Origin: Fomes fomentarius
Taxonomy: Eukaryota; Basidiomycota; Agaricomycetes; Polyporales; Polyporaceae
NCBI GenBank assembly: GCA_022606135.1
Contig: JABYQN010000011.1
Location: forward strand, 930,001 to 994,000
DNA: 64,000 nucleotides
Direction of reading: 5' to 3'
Below the pieces are notes generated by a model. It had not been told where the DNA came from, made no database searches, and saw nothing but the letters and a program-made list of their open reading frames with translations. Of this stretch, positions 44,611 to 56,180 are shown one piece after another (within the stretch, counting starts at the first letter, position 1; the number at the start of each line of letters is the position of its first letter). A program made the position numbers and the translations under genes.

Positions 44611-45771
44611 ATGCTCTCCTTGGTGCACTTTCTCAGCGCGGGAGCAGTCCTCCTCCGTGGTGGCGCCACCGCGCCCACCATTGAGACTCGCGTGGAGAAC
44701 TCGACGCAGTACTCCGCAATCGTTGCATTTGGTGACTCGTTCACTGATAACGGTACATGCTGTGGTTTGCGCTCTAAGCGAGGGTTGCGTGCTGATCGGG
44801 AGCGCAGGCAGCGGCGCATGGGTTGCTTCGAACCATACATGGCCTGCGGACCCTGGTTAGTGAGCTGGCTAACGTCCGGTTGCCTCCAATGGGGCTGACC
44901 TGTTTGCTAGTGATGGTGGCCGCTTCTCTAACGGTCCTATTTGGGTCGAATATGTCGCAAGTCACCTGTCCGTCCCCCTCCTTGACCTCGCGATTGGTGG
45001 AGGTACCGTGCTTTCCGAGTTTGACGACGTCATTGACCCTTGCTGACGCGTGCGACGGCGCGCGTACTGTCCACCAGCGACCTCCTCCAATGCAATTGTG
45101 CAGGGCGCGACCGGTCCTGGCTCTGCCATCCCCGTCGCTTCTGTCGATGAACAGGTCGCGGACTTCATCATATCGCCCCCGTCCGATATCCCGCTCGAGA
45201 ACCCTCTCTTCGTCCTGCTCGCCGGCGCGAACGACCCTCTCTTCGACCCCAACGTGACAGCATCGCAGTCCTTCCAGGCCATCCAGTCCTCCAAGGTTGC
45301 TCTCGCAGCCAAGTATCCCACCGCGCAATTCCTCTTCCTCACCTACCCCGACCTCGCGCGCCTCCCCGTCGGCTTCTATTTCGACGCGCGCACGAAGCGT
45401 GAGCTGACGACGTTCACGAACGAGCTCGCCGCGCTGTATGAGCATGCGCAGGCTGTGCGCGCGGGCGAGCGGTTCGCGTATGTCGACCTGCGCGCGCTGT
45501 TTGAGGACTTTGAATATTATGGATCTCCCGCGGAGTATGGGTTCGCGCCGCTTGGCAAGTATGGGAGCTGTTTGACTGGGGTGTATGGCGAGACGGAGGA
45601 GGTGACAGTGTGCGACGATGCGGATAAGATGGTGTATTGGGATGAGTACCAGTGAGTAGACATTCAATCTTCATCGGCAGTGAAGTGTTGAGGCTGACTC
45701 GGTTTCTACAAAGCCCGTCCACGCACGCGCACTCTTGGATCGCGAAACTCGTCCTTGATGCGCTTAACTAA
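44611..45771 (+). CDS. Secreted GDSL/SGNH esterase (CE16-like)
   Basis: Five exons (44611-44752, 44808-44859, 44911-45002, 45078-45651, 45714-45771), 305 residues. An N-terminal signal peptide (MLSLVHFLSAGAVLL) is followed by the GDSL block AFGDSFTDNG with the catalytic Ser at residue 43. Block III is LLAGANDPLF and the C-terminal Asp-His pair is in WDEYHPSTHAH. The spacing and the block GRFSNGPIWVEYVA match fungal acetyl esterases of CE16, which remove acetyl groups from the non-reducing ends of hemicellulose fragments; the substrate is inferred. Start at 44611 because it gives the signal peptide; an in-frame extension to 44530 is not hydrophobic. All splice sites are GT-AG. Likely acts outside the cell with other wood-degrading enzymes such as the GH51 at 62 kb. 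Confidence 0.92.
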
Positions 45772-48353
45772 ACGTGCCAACTCTATTGTTGCCTATCTAA
45801 TGACTGTCGTTCCTTACTTTCGATAGTACAGCCCTTCTAATGAAGTTACGTTACTAGCAATACGCTAGCGCTAGTGCTAGGAAGACTGCACAGGACATCA
45901 CACAGCTCTTTAGTCAAGTAGGGTCGTATTAGTAACCACCGGCATCATCTCTACCCAATGACTAAAATTCAGTGTTCCTGACTCTTATGTATTGAATCGT
46001 ACTTTGTAGTGCACAACAGAACCCGCGCCAGCGGCGAAGTTCAAGCGGGGATAGAGCGCCCGTGAGTGATTCCAGTGACGCACCTGAAAGATCACCCAGT
46101 TGTTCTCGCACCTCTTCGTTGTCTTCCACCACAAACTAACTGCTGGCACCTACTGGCACCCATCTCTACTCGTACAAATACCTCATCTTACCCTTCCAAT
46201 ACTCTTTGCAGGTGTCATAGACGAGGAGTCACGGAGGAGACTTCAAGTTCGGAGGCTGGCCGCCAGTTCTTTTCAGTTGGGAAGATGACATCTATTTATC
46301 TCTCTTTGGAGACAGCGCCTAATCGTGCGAATCAGTGAGGCTGAGTGCCATGATGTGGGCAAAAGCATACCAACTCACAGCACCTAATCTCGGAACATTG
46401 TGGGCCTCCCTGTCTAATATGGGCGACGACTTCACTGCTTTCCAGACCCATAACGCTCTTGGTTGAAGTCTGGTATTCCTTGTTTCTGGGACAATCGGCA
46501 TGTAAGTCAACAGGGAGCAACAGGCAAGAGCAACCGCAGAACCAACGCTAACCCACATACCTTGGGCGCAACCTCGTCTGCATCGCTCAGTGCTCAGAAT
46601 CCTGTTTGTTCTCGCCCGTCGCCGTTCCCTGGGGAGAACCTCTCAACATGCTGGCATATACAGAAGACCTAGACATTTGAGGAGGGACCATGAAAAAAGA
46701 GCACTCGCCTAGGCCGAGGTAAGTACCACCGACCCCTTCCTCGCTCAAGTTTTTCGCATTGTCGTTCATTGGGACGCTCATTGGCTGTGTGGGAATATTC
46801 AAGTCTGACGAACGTGTGCGTGAGGTTCTGCTTTGGGTTCGAAGGTTGGTGCTGCGCTTTGCATCGGGCAATACTCCCCTCCGTATTGTCAGAACCTTGC
46901 GTATCTGCTTACCCGCGAATAGGTGTGTGGGATGTACACGGTTGGAACGGCTCCAGGCTTGGGACTGGTCTCTTTTTGTGCTCGTGTGGCTTGCTGTGTG
47001 TATCACAAGAGCCCGAGGCCGGTCATGAACACTGAAATAGCCAGCAAGGACCTGTTCAGATGTGCGTGTCAGACATATGTGACTAGCAGACAGAGCGGTT
47101 GTGAGAACGTACACGGTTAATGCCGTATAAGGTTTGATCGCTGATTTTGCCAGAGTCCTTGAGTATAGGCTGGCAGATCACAAGCCCAATTCCTGGGATG
47201 TAGAAGGCCTGTCTAGGTTACTCTCATGACCGATAGTAATGATCAGACAGTACTTGCGATTGACGTGAGTATCAACTGAGAGACGGCAATTCATGCTCCA
47301 TATGTGTGATTACGTGATTCCTAGCACTCTCTTCCAGTGTGATTATTGCTGTTCTGTCTCATCACTTTCACAAGGTTTATCCGGGCACTTTGGTATGTAC
47401 AAAACATAAGAAAACACAGGACCCAGTACATTACTTCTCCACAGCACTATGAGAAGAGAAGAAAAGAGACGACGATGCACGGCGGCCTATCGTAACTATT
47501 TGATGCGGTCACCATCGCATCATGTTGCTGCTGTAATGCTATACTGTACTTGTTGCTCCCCTAGTCGCCGATGCTGCGTTACGAGCGTTGATAGAAGGAC
47601 TGTGGCTGGTCGCATTGACAGTCATCGGGATGTGCAGTTTGGGCGCACGAGTATCTGACTCAGACGGTACTGGTAGCGTTATATCCCGGCCGCAAGGACC
47701 AGACGGCTTCTCATTCGGCTGAAAACTCTCTAAGTCAGCGCTGGCATACGACTACTGTATGTGATACTTGGGTGTTTGACCCTCGGCCTCAAGTCCGAGT
47801 CGATATTTCTAATCAGAAAGACTCTGGTACGGAGCGCACCGCCTGTCTCAGCCCCTGCCCACAGCTTGGATAGACCTCTGACACTCGATTGGCCTGTTGC
47901 CCGAGGTGCTTTAGAAAAGGCTTCTCTTCTCCGACGGGGCAGTTACACTGGCTGCTAACGCAGCTCGAAGAGCTGATCGGAAGATAAGTCTGTGCACAGC
48001 CGTGCAGTGCAGGATGATGCGTAACGCCATGATGCCGTACACTTCACACTAACGAATGTTGTGCACGCCAGGAAGGCCCTCTGATGTGAAGAAATCTTTG
48101 ACATCTTGTGAGAGACATCTGTCCAGGTATCCGATGAATACTTACTGCGTGATTGGTACTGTCTGAATCTCGTTTTCTGATTTCCAGTTTGCGCGATGTG
48201 CCGCTTCTCCATACGCTTTTCAGTTGCGTGTTACTACATATTCATCCGTACTAAGCAGAATTGTCATGCCAGCAGGTGTCCTGAATCATGGCGGATGAAT
48301 CATATATACACACACACGAACCGAAAACCTCCCTCTTTTCTAGCTGCACTCCC
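45772..48353. other. 2.6-kb gene-poor region
   Basis: No recognisable gene, RNA or element. Frames at 46587-47114 and 47955-48212 lack domains. The right end, with a CA-rich run (48300-48320), should hold the promoter of gene B. Confidence 0.45.
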
Positions 48354-50369
48354 ATGACTCCGAGGGGATATATACGCCTCTTGGCTTGCATCCTAGCCTT
48401 TCTACCTTACTCAGAGGCCATTACCTGCAAGGGAACGAATCTAAACTGGTACACTAACATAAATGGACAGTCACCTTGTGAGTTGGCCACTTCACGACGA
48501 GTATTGCGCGGTACCAACTAATGCGCGACTTGTCTTCAGGTGACACATATGCCGGGCTGCGCCAGAGATGCACCCCGAGCTGTAAGTGCTCGTAGACACC
48601 TCAGCGAAGCATCGTCATTCATTGAATGAGACCAGTCCAGATTCCAGACGATGGCAGCAATTGCCTCAGTCTGGGGTGTAAATCATGTGGAGATGATTTG
48701 GAATGCGCAAAATGCAGCTCCTCTAATCGTAAGTCAATTATGTCTCACACCATGTGCACTGCCCAAGAAACCCTACCTATGAAAGCCATGGGATCGTTCA
48801 GGGTGGTCTTACCTATCCCTGCCTCCTTTTTCCCCGCCTTCGGACTTCAAGCGCTTCAGGGAAAGTTAAGACCCGCCCCGAAAGATCCCATGCCTCTCAC
48901 GGGCCGGATTTTATGGCCATGCACAAGTGTCAGACAGTCGATCGACTCACAAACGGACAGCGGACTGCTGTTGCAACTCAATTGCATGGCAACTGTATCT
49001 TCTATGTGAAAGGTAGTAACTTCGCTCTGATCTGTCATGTGTTTATGTCTTCATGTCTTCGGTGCAGCTGTCTAGAAGGAATTGATCTCGGAGCTTGTGA
49101 GTGATTCTATATAGTTCCTATGTTTCTCTATACCCTTACACTAATTTTAGCTTGCAGTGGATGCTGGGACAGACAACGATAGTTTCCGGAATGGCTGCGG
49201 TGAAGGATTGAATGGCTCGTGAGTTGCAGACCTACCAGACAAAGAGAGCTTCGCTGATATCACGATGTGACATGTATAGACTTCCAATACAAGTCCAGAA
49301 CGCGGTCTGTTTGCACACAGATGCAGTGCGAATAAATGACTGGTTCTTTGAGTACCCAAATGACTGGCAATCCACCCGGCAGCAAGACCCTGAAGACAAC
49401 GTGCACGTGGCTTGGTGCGGAAGGCCGTTTGTCTGGTCATTCTTACATGGCTGGCTAACTCTTCTTCTCCGCGGTACAGGGATTCGTTCGTCAGGTTCCT
49501 TTCTCTCCCACGCTAGCATGCTAACCCATCTCTTAGTTCCATAGTGGGGCAACGCTTGGTGCAATATAATCTAACGCGCAAGAGCAACTCCTCGACCCGC
49601 TGCGTCTCTGAGTCTACGAGCTCTTCTTCGGTATCTACTGGCCATTCAACGAACACGGCTAGGGAGAGCGGTGCAGTGAGTACCTTGAATGGCCCTTAAC
49701 ACGGTGATATCTCACGTTTCGTGGCTAGACTCTTGTCCAGTCTCATTCGAGCCGGGTACCAATCATTGCTGGCACAATTGGAGGAATAGTCGGGATCTTC
49801 ATTTGCCTTGGTGCGGGCGCAGCAATGCGGAGGGCGTGGAAACGTAGTAGAGCAAGGAACCCAATGTTAGCACTGGGATCGGAACTCTTTGAGGGTGATA
49901 CCGCTGAGCAAGGAGCGATGCTCATGACCACATTTGCGTCCTCAAAACCCGGTGCGTCAGGCTATCGAGATTTATCTGTATGCGTTAGCTCATCTCTAGC
50001 TTGGAAGATCCTCCCGTAACGCCGCTAACCATGACGACACCCATTTTTGCACAAGGAAATACTCTACAAGACGGCCAGAGGGTACTCAACTATGGCACCG
50101 TTTCAAGTGGAAGCCGTACGCCATCCTATATCAGGCCGCCTCCTACGCTATACTCAGAGGCTTCGCGGGAGGAAGACGCGGGGCCGGTCATGATTTGGAA
50201 TGATCCTCCGTCGCATAGGCTTCCGCCTGCATATATGTCTTGGGCGACACCTGCCCTTAGTGGGCAAGAGGCTGCAGTTCCACGCGGTTCTCCTGAAGTC
50301 CCGCAGTCAGGATCCAGTGAAGGAGCGGAAAGGAGGGTACCACGTGCAGGCAGGAAGAAACGTCGTTGA
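48354..50369 (+). CDS. Cys-rich single-TM surface protein B
   Basis: Paralogue of A with the same order of parts. It has a signal peptide (RLLACILAFLPYSEA), then ITCKGTNLNWYTNINGQSPC, DTYAGLRQRC, CCCNSIAWQLYLLCE, CLEGIDLGA and VQNAVCLHTDAVRINDWFFEY. A Ser-rich stalk, a TM helix (IAGTIGGIVGIFICLGAGAA) and a polar tail follow. Exons read: 48354-48477, 48540-48581 (42 nt, as in A), from 48636, to 49012, 49068-49096, 49158-49218, 49280-49426, 49480-49494 (15 nt), 49537-49675, 49729-49951, 50008-50369. From 49068 on all phases agree. Between about 48720 and 48965 I could not find a clean path; codons there (LGCKSCGDDLECAKC) have no match in A, so an insertion, an unusual exon or decay is possible. 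Function unknown; a surface role is inferred from topology. Confidence 0.65.
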
Positions 50370-51689
50370 GTTTGTGAGCCTTCATTCCTCTGCACGTTCT
50401 GCGATAGTCCTGTTTCGCCTGCTTACATCCAGTCTCAACGCTATTTTCCCCTGCGTCGTCTCCCCGAGTCTCAGTGAAATGTGAATGGGAGCCAAAGAAG
50501 CGGTTCAACTCGGGAGACGGTGGGAGGAGGAAAAAACGATGGTGGGAAAACTATGCAAGCGTTACATGGACTGCCGTTTTGGGCTTTGGACAATGCCAGA
50601 TTCAACGACTTGAACCTCCAACTGTGACTCTGAGATTCTTACTTATCAGCGCTAGCATATCATGAAGATGTCTCAATCGTAAGTCTTCTCACTGTGTCCT
50701 CCGTTCTGTGTGTCTTACCGTCGTTGGAATATCAGCCGTGACGAGAAGAGACGGTCGCTCAGAGAACGGCTCATATTCCACCGCTTCTCTCGTACAGCGA
50801 CATTGGGGCATTCAGAGTCGGTGGCTACTACACTGAGAGCGCTACACTATTCACCAGATCCTGAGCAGCCGCTGTTGAATGGACCGATGCCCACTGACTA
50901 TCGCAGACGTTAGCCCTAGACTCAGACGCCCGCTTTACGCAGATTTCTCGTGCGTTTTCCCATTCCCGTCACATATCTTCGGGTGCAGTATCCGCGGCCA
51001 CTTACCTAAGTATACGCAAACATTGGATCGCGAGCCCTGATCTGTCTTGGAGGGCGCTTAAGCACAGGTACAGTGTGACCGATGATGTATACTGACAGGC
51101 CGGTATCGAGCATCTTGCCTCTCTCTCTCCGCCCGCGAGCTGATACACATTTCTGTTACGATTGCTATGCATTCACTGACATCGGTGGTACCTTTCGATG
51201 GGCCGGATTGTGTTTGAACCCTGAACGCTCACGTCAACTGCGCTGCCGACACGGCTGTTCTCAAGCATCAATTGACGCTGCGAAAGGTATGTCGTCTACC
51301 GTGCTTCTGCACGTTCCAGCTTTCTTTCTCCTCACCCTCTCCCTGTCAGAACCTTCATCTTCCCCATCCGGACCGGTGTAGTTGCGCTCAAACTCCAAGT
51401 CTCCGACTGAGCGGGAATGGTCGCGCCTTCGCTGTTGTTAAGCAGCGACGTCCTCGCCCGACTGCGAACGAGGCTTCCCTGCTACGGTCTTCTTTGTGAA
51501 GCTTCTGAGCGTGGAAGTCACAATTTGATAGATTGACATCCATGACTTCTCTGGTCAGTTGGTACCTCAAAACCCGCCAGCAGGAACCGTTACCACCTCC
51601 CTTCGATTCACCGACTCCTCACACTCCTTCACCTTTGAACTCACGCGCCTTGACCTGTTACCCCTGCCCCTCCTTCATCAGGGAACAAT
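50370..51689. other. Intergenic with a possible orphan tail exon
   Basis: A short frame at 50710-50913 reads like a basic, Ser-containing cytoplasmic tail ([16 protein letters not shown]) and could be the relic of another membrane-protein copy; no TM or ectodomain exon precedes it. The frame at 51082-51381 shows no domain. The right end is the promoter of gene C. Confidence 0.4.
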
Positions 51690-52662
51690 ATGACCCGCAC
51701 CACTCTTGCAGCACTTTCAATAGCCCTTCCCTATTTGTGGCCCGAAGTCGTCCGAGCGGGAACAATTGCATGCCTGAGTAGCAAATCGGACTGCTATACG
51801 GAGGCCGTTGGAGAGGCGCCATGTGAGTTGACTACTTGGAAATGCCTCATCAGTGAACTAACTATCTTATATCTAGACAAGACGTGGGATGCGCGCACAA
51901 TAAGCCCTAGAGAGCCTGCAGGTTCATCGAATACCAACGATCCCGCTGCCACTACATCGAAGCAACCCTCCAACCTGGCGGCAATCGTTACCGGAACGGT
52001 GGCTGGCGTCGTCGCTCTTATAATCGTTGCGGCGCTGTGCGTCCTGCTTTGCTGCATGAGACGACACGGCCGTGCAAGGAATACCTCTCCCTCTCAGCTC
52101 GGACACGCGGGCAAGCGTGGCCGTCCACCTATGATCTGCACCGTTATATCCCTTGCTGGAGCTACTACTACTGGTGCGTATCTCTCATCTCTGTTCCTGG
52201 GAAACTGTACTGAGAATATGTCTCCTAGACTCCAGAGCGTCGTCCGACTTGCATAGCCCCGCTATGTCCTGCTTGAGCGCATACGACGATCCCTTCTCTA
52301 GCTCAGGCTTGTCATCCGCGGGGGACTGCTCGACCCCAAGGACAGGGCAAGCCGGTACGTTTGCACGCCAGGCCTCTCTCCTCAGCGGGCAGAACTACAG
52401 TCATGGCAGTGTCTATTCGTATACGGACCTTGAAGAGGATATCACGACAGCGTCGCTTTCCTACTACACCTCTCCGAAGCACCTTTCGCCGCTTCCTTCT
52501 CCTTGGAGCAAGGCTTCTCCTTGGAACACGGAGGAGGCCGGATCCATGGACGCGTCGCGGTACTCGGAGAGTATCAGTGGCAAGACAAGGGCAGGGCCCC
52601 AAGCATCTCCACTACCCTCTCCTTCTCACCGCCAGGGTGAGAATCTAGGGCAATTGCTTTGA
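51690..52662 (+). CDS. Single-TM surface protein C, ectodomain lost
   Basis: Three exons (51690-51822, 51877-52173, 52229-52662), 287 residues. The signal peptide and the first motif (IACLSSKSDCYTEAVGEAP) match A and B. The next exon begins with a short relic (KTWDAR) and runs straight into a Ser/Thr-rich linker and a TM helix (LAAIVTGTVAGVVALIIVAA). The Cys-rich exons 3-7 of A are absent and the Cys that closes motif 1 is replaced by Tyr at the splice junction. The tail keeps the family's DSRASSDL motif and is Ser/Pro-rich. Frame and splice sites are clean, so it is probably expressed as a minimal membrane anchor plus tail. Function unknown. Confidence 0.72.
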
Positions 52663-53822
52663 TGCAGAATCTGTCTGTCATTGCTGTAATACTACGTAGC
52701 ACTATATCTATTCAATATGTATCCCTTACATCAGTTGAAGACCGATTGCACACATTCCGACGTCAGGACCGGCTTGGATCCGGAGGTTTCATGTATGGTC
52801 AATGACAAATGTCGCACTGGCAGTGACAATAGTCAGAGTGATTCGTTCCGCATGTGAGGAGATTCGTCACGGACTCGTTACCCTGATGCATTACACAAGT
52901 TGTCTCTCCTCTGCGCGAAACCGCTGTTACTACAACGATCAAGATCTAATGATTGGGATGGATGATTGTTCAATACCATAGCAATCACGACATGCGGAGA
53001 CTATGATACACACACATCACAACCTACCTTTACACCGTCGATCCGTCATAGACTGAATAGTGCTGCGACCCCCCGTAACAAAGGAGATAAATGGGTCAAC
53101 GCTAGATCAATAATATGTGACATGCCAAGGACTATTATACAAACATCGCAGAGTACCTACCTCAACTAGCGATACAGTATACAACGTGCAAGTACGGGAT
53201 ATACAATTACGAGGACCTATGCAACGATAACAAGCCACTTGGAGAGCTCGGAGGCTCGAAATCAACAAGGGATGCTCAGCGGTACTATGGTCCCGACGCA
53301 AAACAGTAAGTCAGACACCCAACTAACGAAGGCTCATGCCAAAGAGCTCGAGGTCCATGCCTAGGGTCCGTTTTCAATCCGCGTCCCAACCATTACCTTA
53401 AGGTGACCTCAATCCTATACAAACGCAATCACCCTCTTCGAGGACGCTTCACGTCGCCGCCCCCGCCCAACTCTAGTGCAGCGAACGGCTCCCGTCTCCC
53501 TGCCGCCGACACACTACTTCCACTCCCACTACTGGTGGGAGGATTATGCAGCCCCATGCCCTGCTGCGACCTGCGGGCCTGCGCAAGCCCAGCGTGAATG
53601 CCCCTGAGAAGTCAGGGCGCACGCGCCCATACGTAAATGTTGAGTCCACCACGGAGATTAGAAAAGGCTATACGTACTGCATGATATCTGCGGTGCGCTT
53701 CTGTCCGACCCCGCTCGAGCTCGTGGTCGCCGCCGCGCCGCCGCGCGAGGGCATCTGGCCTGGAGCCCTATTCGGGGGAGCGCCCTGCTGCTGTCATCGT
53801 CCATGTCAGTACTGTCGCGACG
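52663..53822. other. Convergent intergenic region
   Basis: Between the 3' ends of gene C (+) and RAD52 (-). Nothing recognisable; GC rises sharply at 53450-53800 near the RAD52 end. Confidence 0.5.
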
Positions 53823-55823
53823 TCAGCATGTGACATTATTGAGTGGACACACCCCGGTCGGAAAGCTAAAACCTCCACCCATTGACGGCGTGCGGGGACG
53901 TTCACCGCTCGATCCCGGTTTGGCGTATTGCAGGGGCGGATAGGCAGGGGGGACGTTTTGGTTCTGATGCGATGCCTGCTGGCGTGTCCCGCTGTTCGTT
54001 GGTCCGGAAGAGAGAGCACGTGTCCGCTGTTGTGCCGGCTGTGGTAGTCGCGGAGGTTGCTGAACAGCACGTCCGGGCGCGCTCGCGCCAGTAGCATCCG
54101 AGACGGGCATAGAGCCGAAGGAGACACCGCCGGGGGAGTCCGCTTCCACCGTCGAGCACGTTCCTTCATCATAGTCTATCGGCCGTCCGACGCCTTCATC
54201 AAGCGCATCCATATCGACATTAGCATAGAACGTATCGTCGTCAGAAGGAAAGTGGAAATCGTCCGATTCGATGGTGTCATTTGGTTGAGGAGCAACGGCA
54301 CTTGCAGCGGCGTCGGCAGCTGCAGTCTGTACGGCCGCAGCTCTTGCCGCTTCCTCCTCTCTTCGCTGCGCCTCCTGTGCCTCCTCGATCGCCTTCACCC
54401 GTGCTGCGTGCCGTTCGGCGACCCGTTGCGCCATTCCGTCGACGTTCGCCTGCGGTTGTGGCGGTCGTCCATGCACACCACCGCTAGCCGGTGTGTGGAT
54501 AGGAGTGTGAAGGCCGTTCGGTGCCATTGGTGCATTGCCCTTCACATTGGGAGTTGACGTTGCGTTCGGAGTGGGCATACGCACATGCTGGTTAGGAATT
54601 TGTGGTGGTGGAAGCATCGCCGACGCGTCCGGCTCAGGCTTGACGATGGGTCGAGAGGGACCGGCGGTAGACGACGATGCGTAAGAGGTGCTCGCAGTTG
54701 AAGGGTCTAAGTTTGATGGCTGCGCGAGGTTTGCGATGTTAGGCTTGACCTCTTCAAATTCGGGGCGGCGGTGCAGTTCGCTTCGTTCGAACTTGGGCTG
54801 CGAGAGTAAGAGGTCAGTAGTGAATCACAGACAGAGAAGAGTAAGGAGATGGCGACTAGAGTGCACAACAAAGGTGGGTACGCATGCCCTCAGAACAAGA
54901 AGGAACGAACGCAGATGCAAACGAATGGACAGAAAGATCAAAGGCTCAAGACCCATCTACCAAGTTCAAACTCACCGGAGGAATCTTGATCTTGACAACT
55001 TCTTGCGTATATGCTTTGTCATAGAGGCAATTGCCCAGCAGGTTACCGAAGTTGCGTAGTGTACGCTTCACAGCATCTGTCACCGCTTCCTTTTTGCACT
55101 ATATGCGCGTTGAGATTATGTTTTGGTAGCACTAGTTGATGACATACCTTATCTAGAGCGGCACCCTTGCTCTTCGAGTTCTCCAAAAGTCCATAACCAA
55201 CGTCCTCATGAAACACTCCATCGCGCAAAGTTACTCGAACAATTGCCGTGACGCCAACGTTGAATCTCCGAGACTCCTCGCTATAGTCAACAAAGTCGGT
55301 GGTGATACTGACAATACTTGAGCTCCACCCGTTGAAGCCGAATCTATGAGCTACCGATCAGTATATGATCGAGCAGGTAGACGCCGCCACTACTCACACT
55401 TCGTTGGCTAGGTTGATAACCTTCCATCCTTAAACCATATTTAATCTGAGCCTTGATACATGCCAGGCAGAGAAACGTACCTTCAGCATAGGTCAACTTA
55501 GAGCCTCCTCCTGGTCCTGGACGTTGCGAGATATACTCTGGTCCAAGCTTCTTGTTCAGCTTCACCTGAAGCTCCGCAATCTTCTTCTCACTCTCCTGCG
55601 TCATCTCCATATACGAAGCGTCTGAAAAAAATGATGAATATGATTGCGACGGTTGTGTTTGTGTCCCGAAGGCGCTCGGGAACGAGCCGTGCATCTGCGG
55701 CGCGAATGCCATGGGTCCGTGTGTAGCAATGTTGAGTGGTTGTCCAAATGGCCCGCAAGGGATACGTTGTGAAGCCATATAAGAGTCAAGAAGATGTCCG
55801 CTGAAGGAGCCAGCGGTGGTCAT
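53823..55823 (-). CDS. RAD52: DNA repair and recombination protein RAD52
   Basis: RAD52 anneals complementary single strands and loads Rad51 on RPA-coated DNA in homologous recombination (nucleus). Five exons (55823-55481, 55428-55398, 55343-55148, 55098-54976, 54797-53823), 555 residues. The N-terminal ring-forming domain spans about 88-235: LNKKLGPEYISQRPGPGGG, LTYAEGWKVINLANEVFGFN, GWSSSIVSITTDFVDY, DVGYGLLENSKSKGAALDK, CKKEAVTDAVKRTLRNFGN. The C-terminal half is disordered, with a charged Ala/Glu-rich helix (ERHAARVKAIEEAQEAQRRE) and an acidic motif (DDDTFYANVDMDALDEG) that may bind Rad51 or RPA. Exon 2 is only 31 nt; intron 4 is long (178 nt). I start at MTTAGSF because the frame upstream has no ATG; an upstream exon cannot be excluded. 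Confidence 0.95.
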
Positions 55824-56180
55824 AAAAGCATCAAGAGAGCCGTGAAGATCGTCGAGGTCGAAGTTCAACGTTCAGGTCAGAGATCGACGGCGTTTGGCGA
55901 CATGCGCCAAACACGCGACGCGTATCGGTCCCGTCACCCCGTGAGAACATCTCTCTGGCACGTGAGTGATCAGCTCCTTGGAACGCGGACTCGTAGGCGC
56001 CGCTTACAAGTTTCTTTCAGCCACCTCTACAGAGTCATCTCGTCTTCATTTGAGGCCTAAAGACAATGCGCAAGAGTTGATCAGAAACCACACAAACAGC
56101 TCGCGAACTTGCGCTAAATACGCTCGATGGTACGGCGGCGTGTTGAGTCACTCGCGAGCACAAAGAAAGGTTATGGGGTG
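55824..56180. other. RAD52 promoter / 3' region of the next gene
   Basis: 357 bp between two genes on the minus strand. ACGCGT-like sites near 55918 recall the MluI-type cell-cycle element common before fungal replication and repair genes; a single occurrence is weak evidence. Confidence 0.4.

Noticed and set aside
46587..47114. 175-codon minus-strand frame and its plus-strand partners
   Set aside because: Long frames occur on both strands over the same bases and none shows a motif.
53823..54617. The RAD52 tail as an independent gene starting MLPPPQIPN
   Set aside because: It joins in phase to upstream exons carrying the RAD52 core; the ATG is internal.
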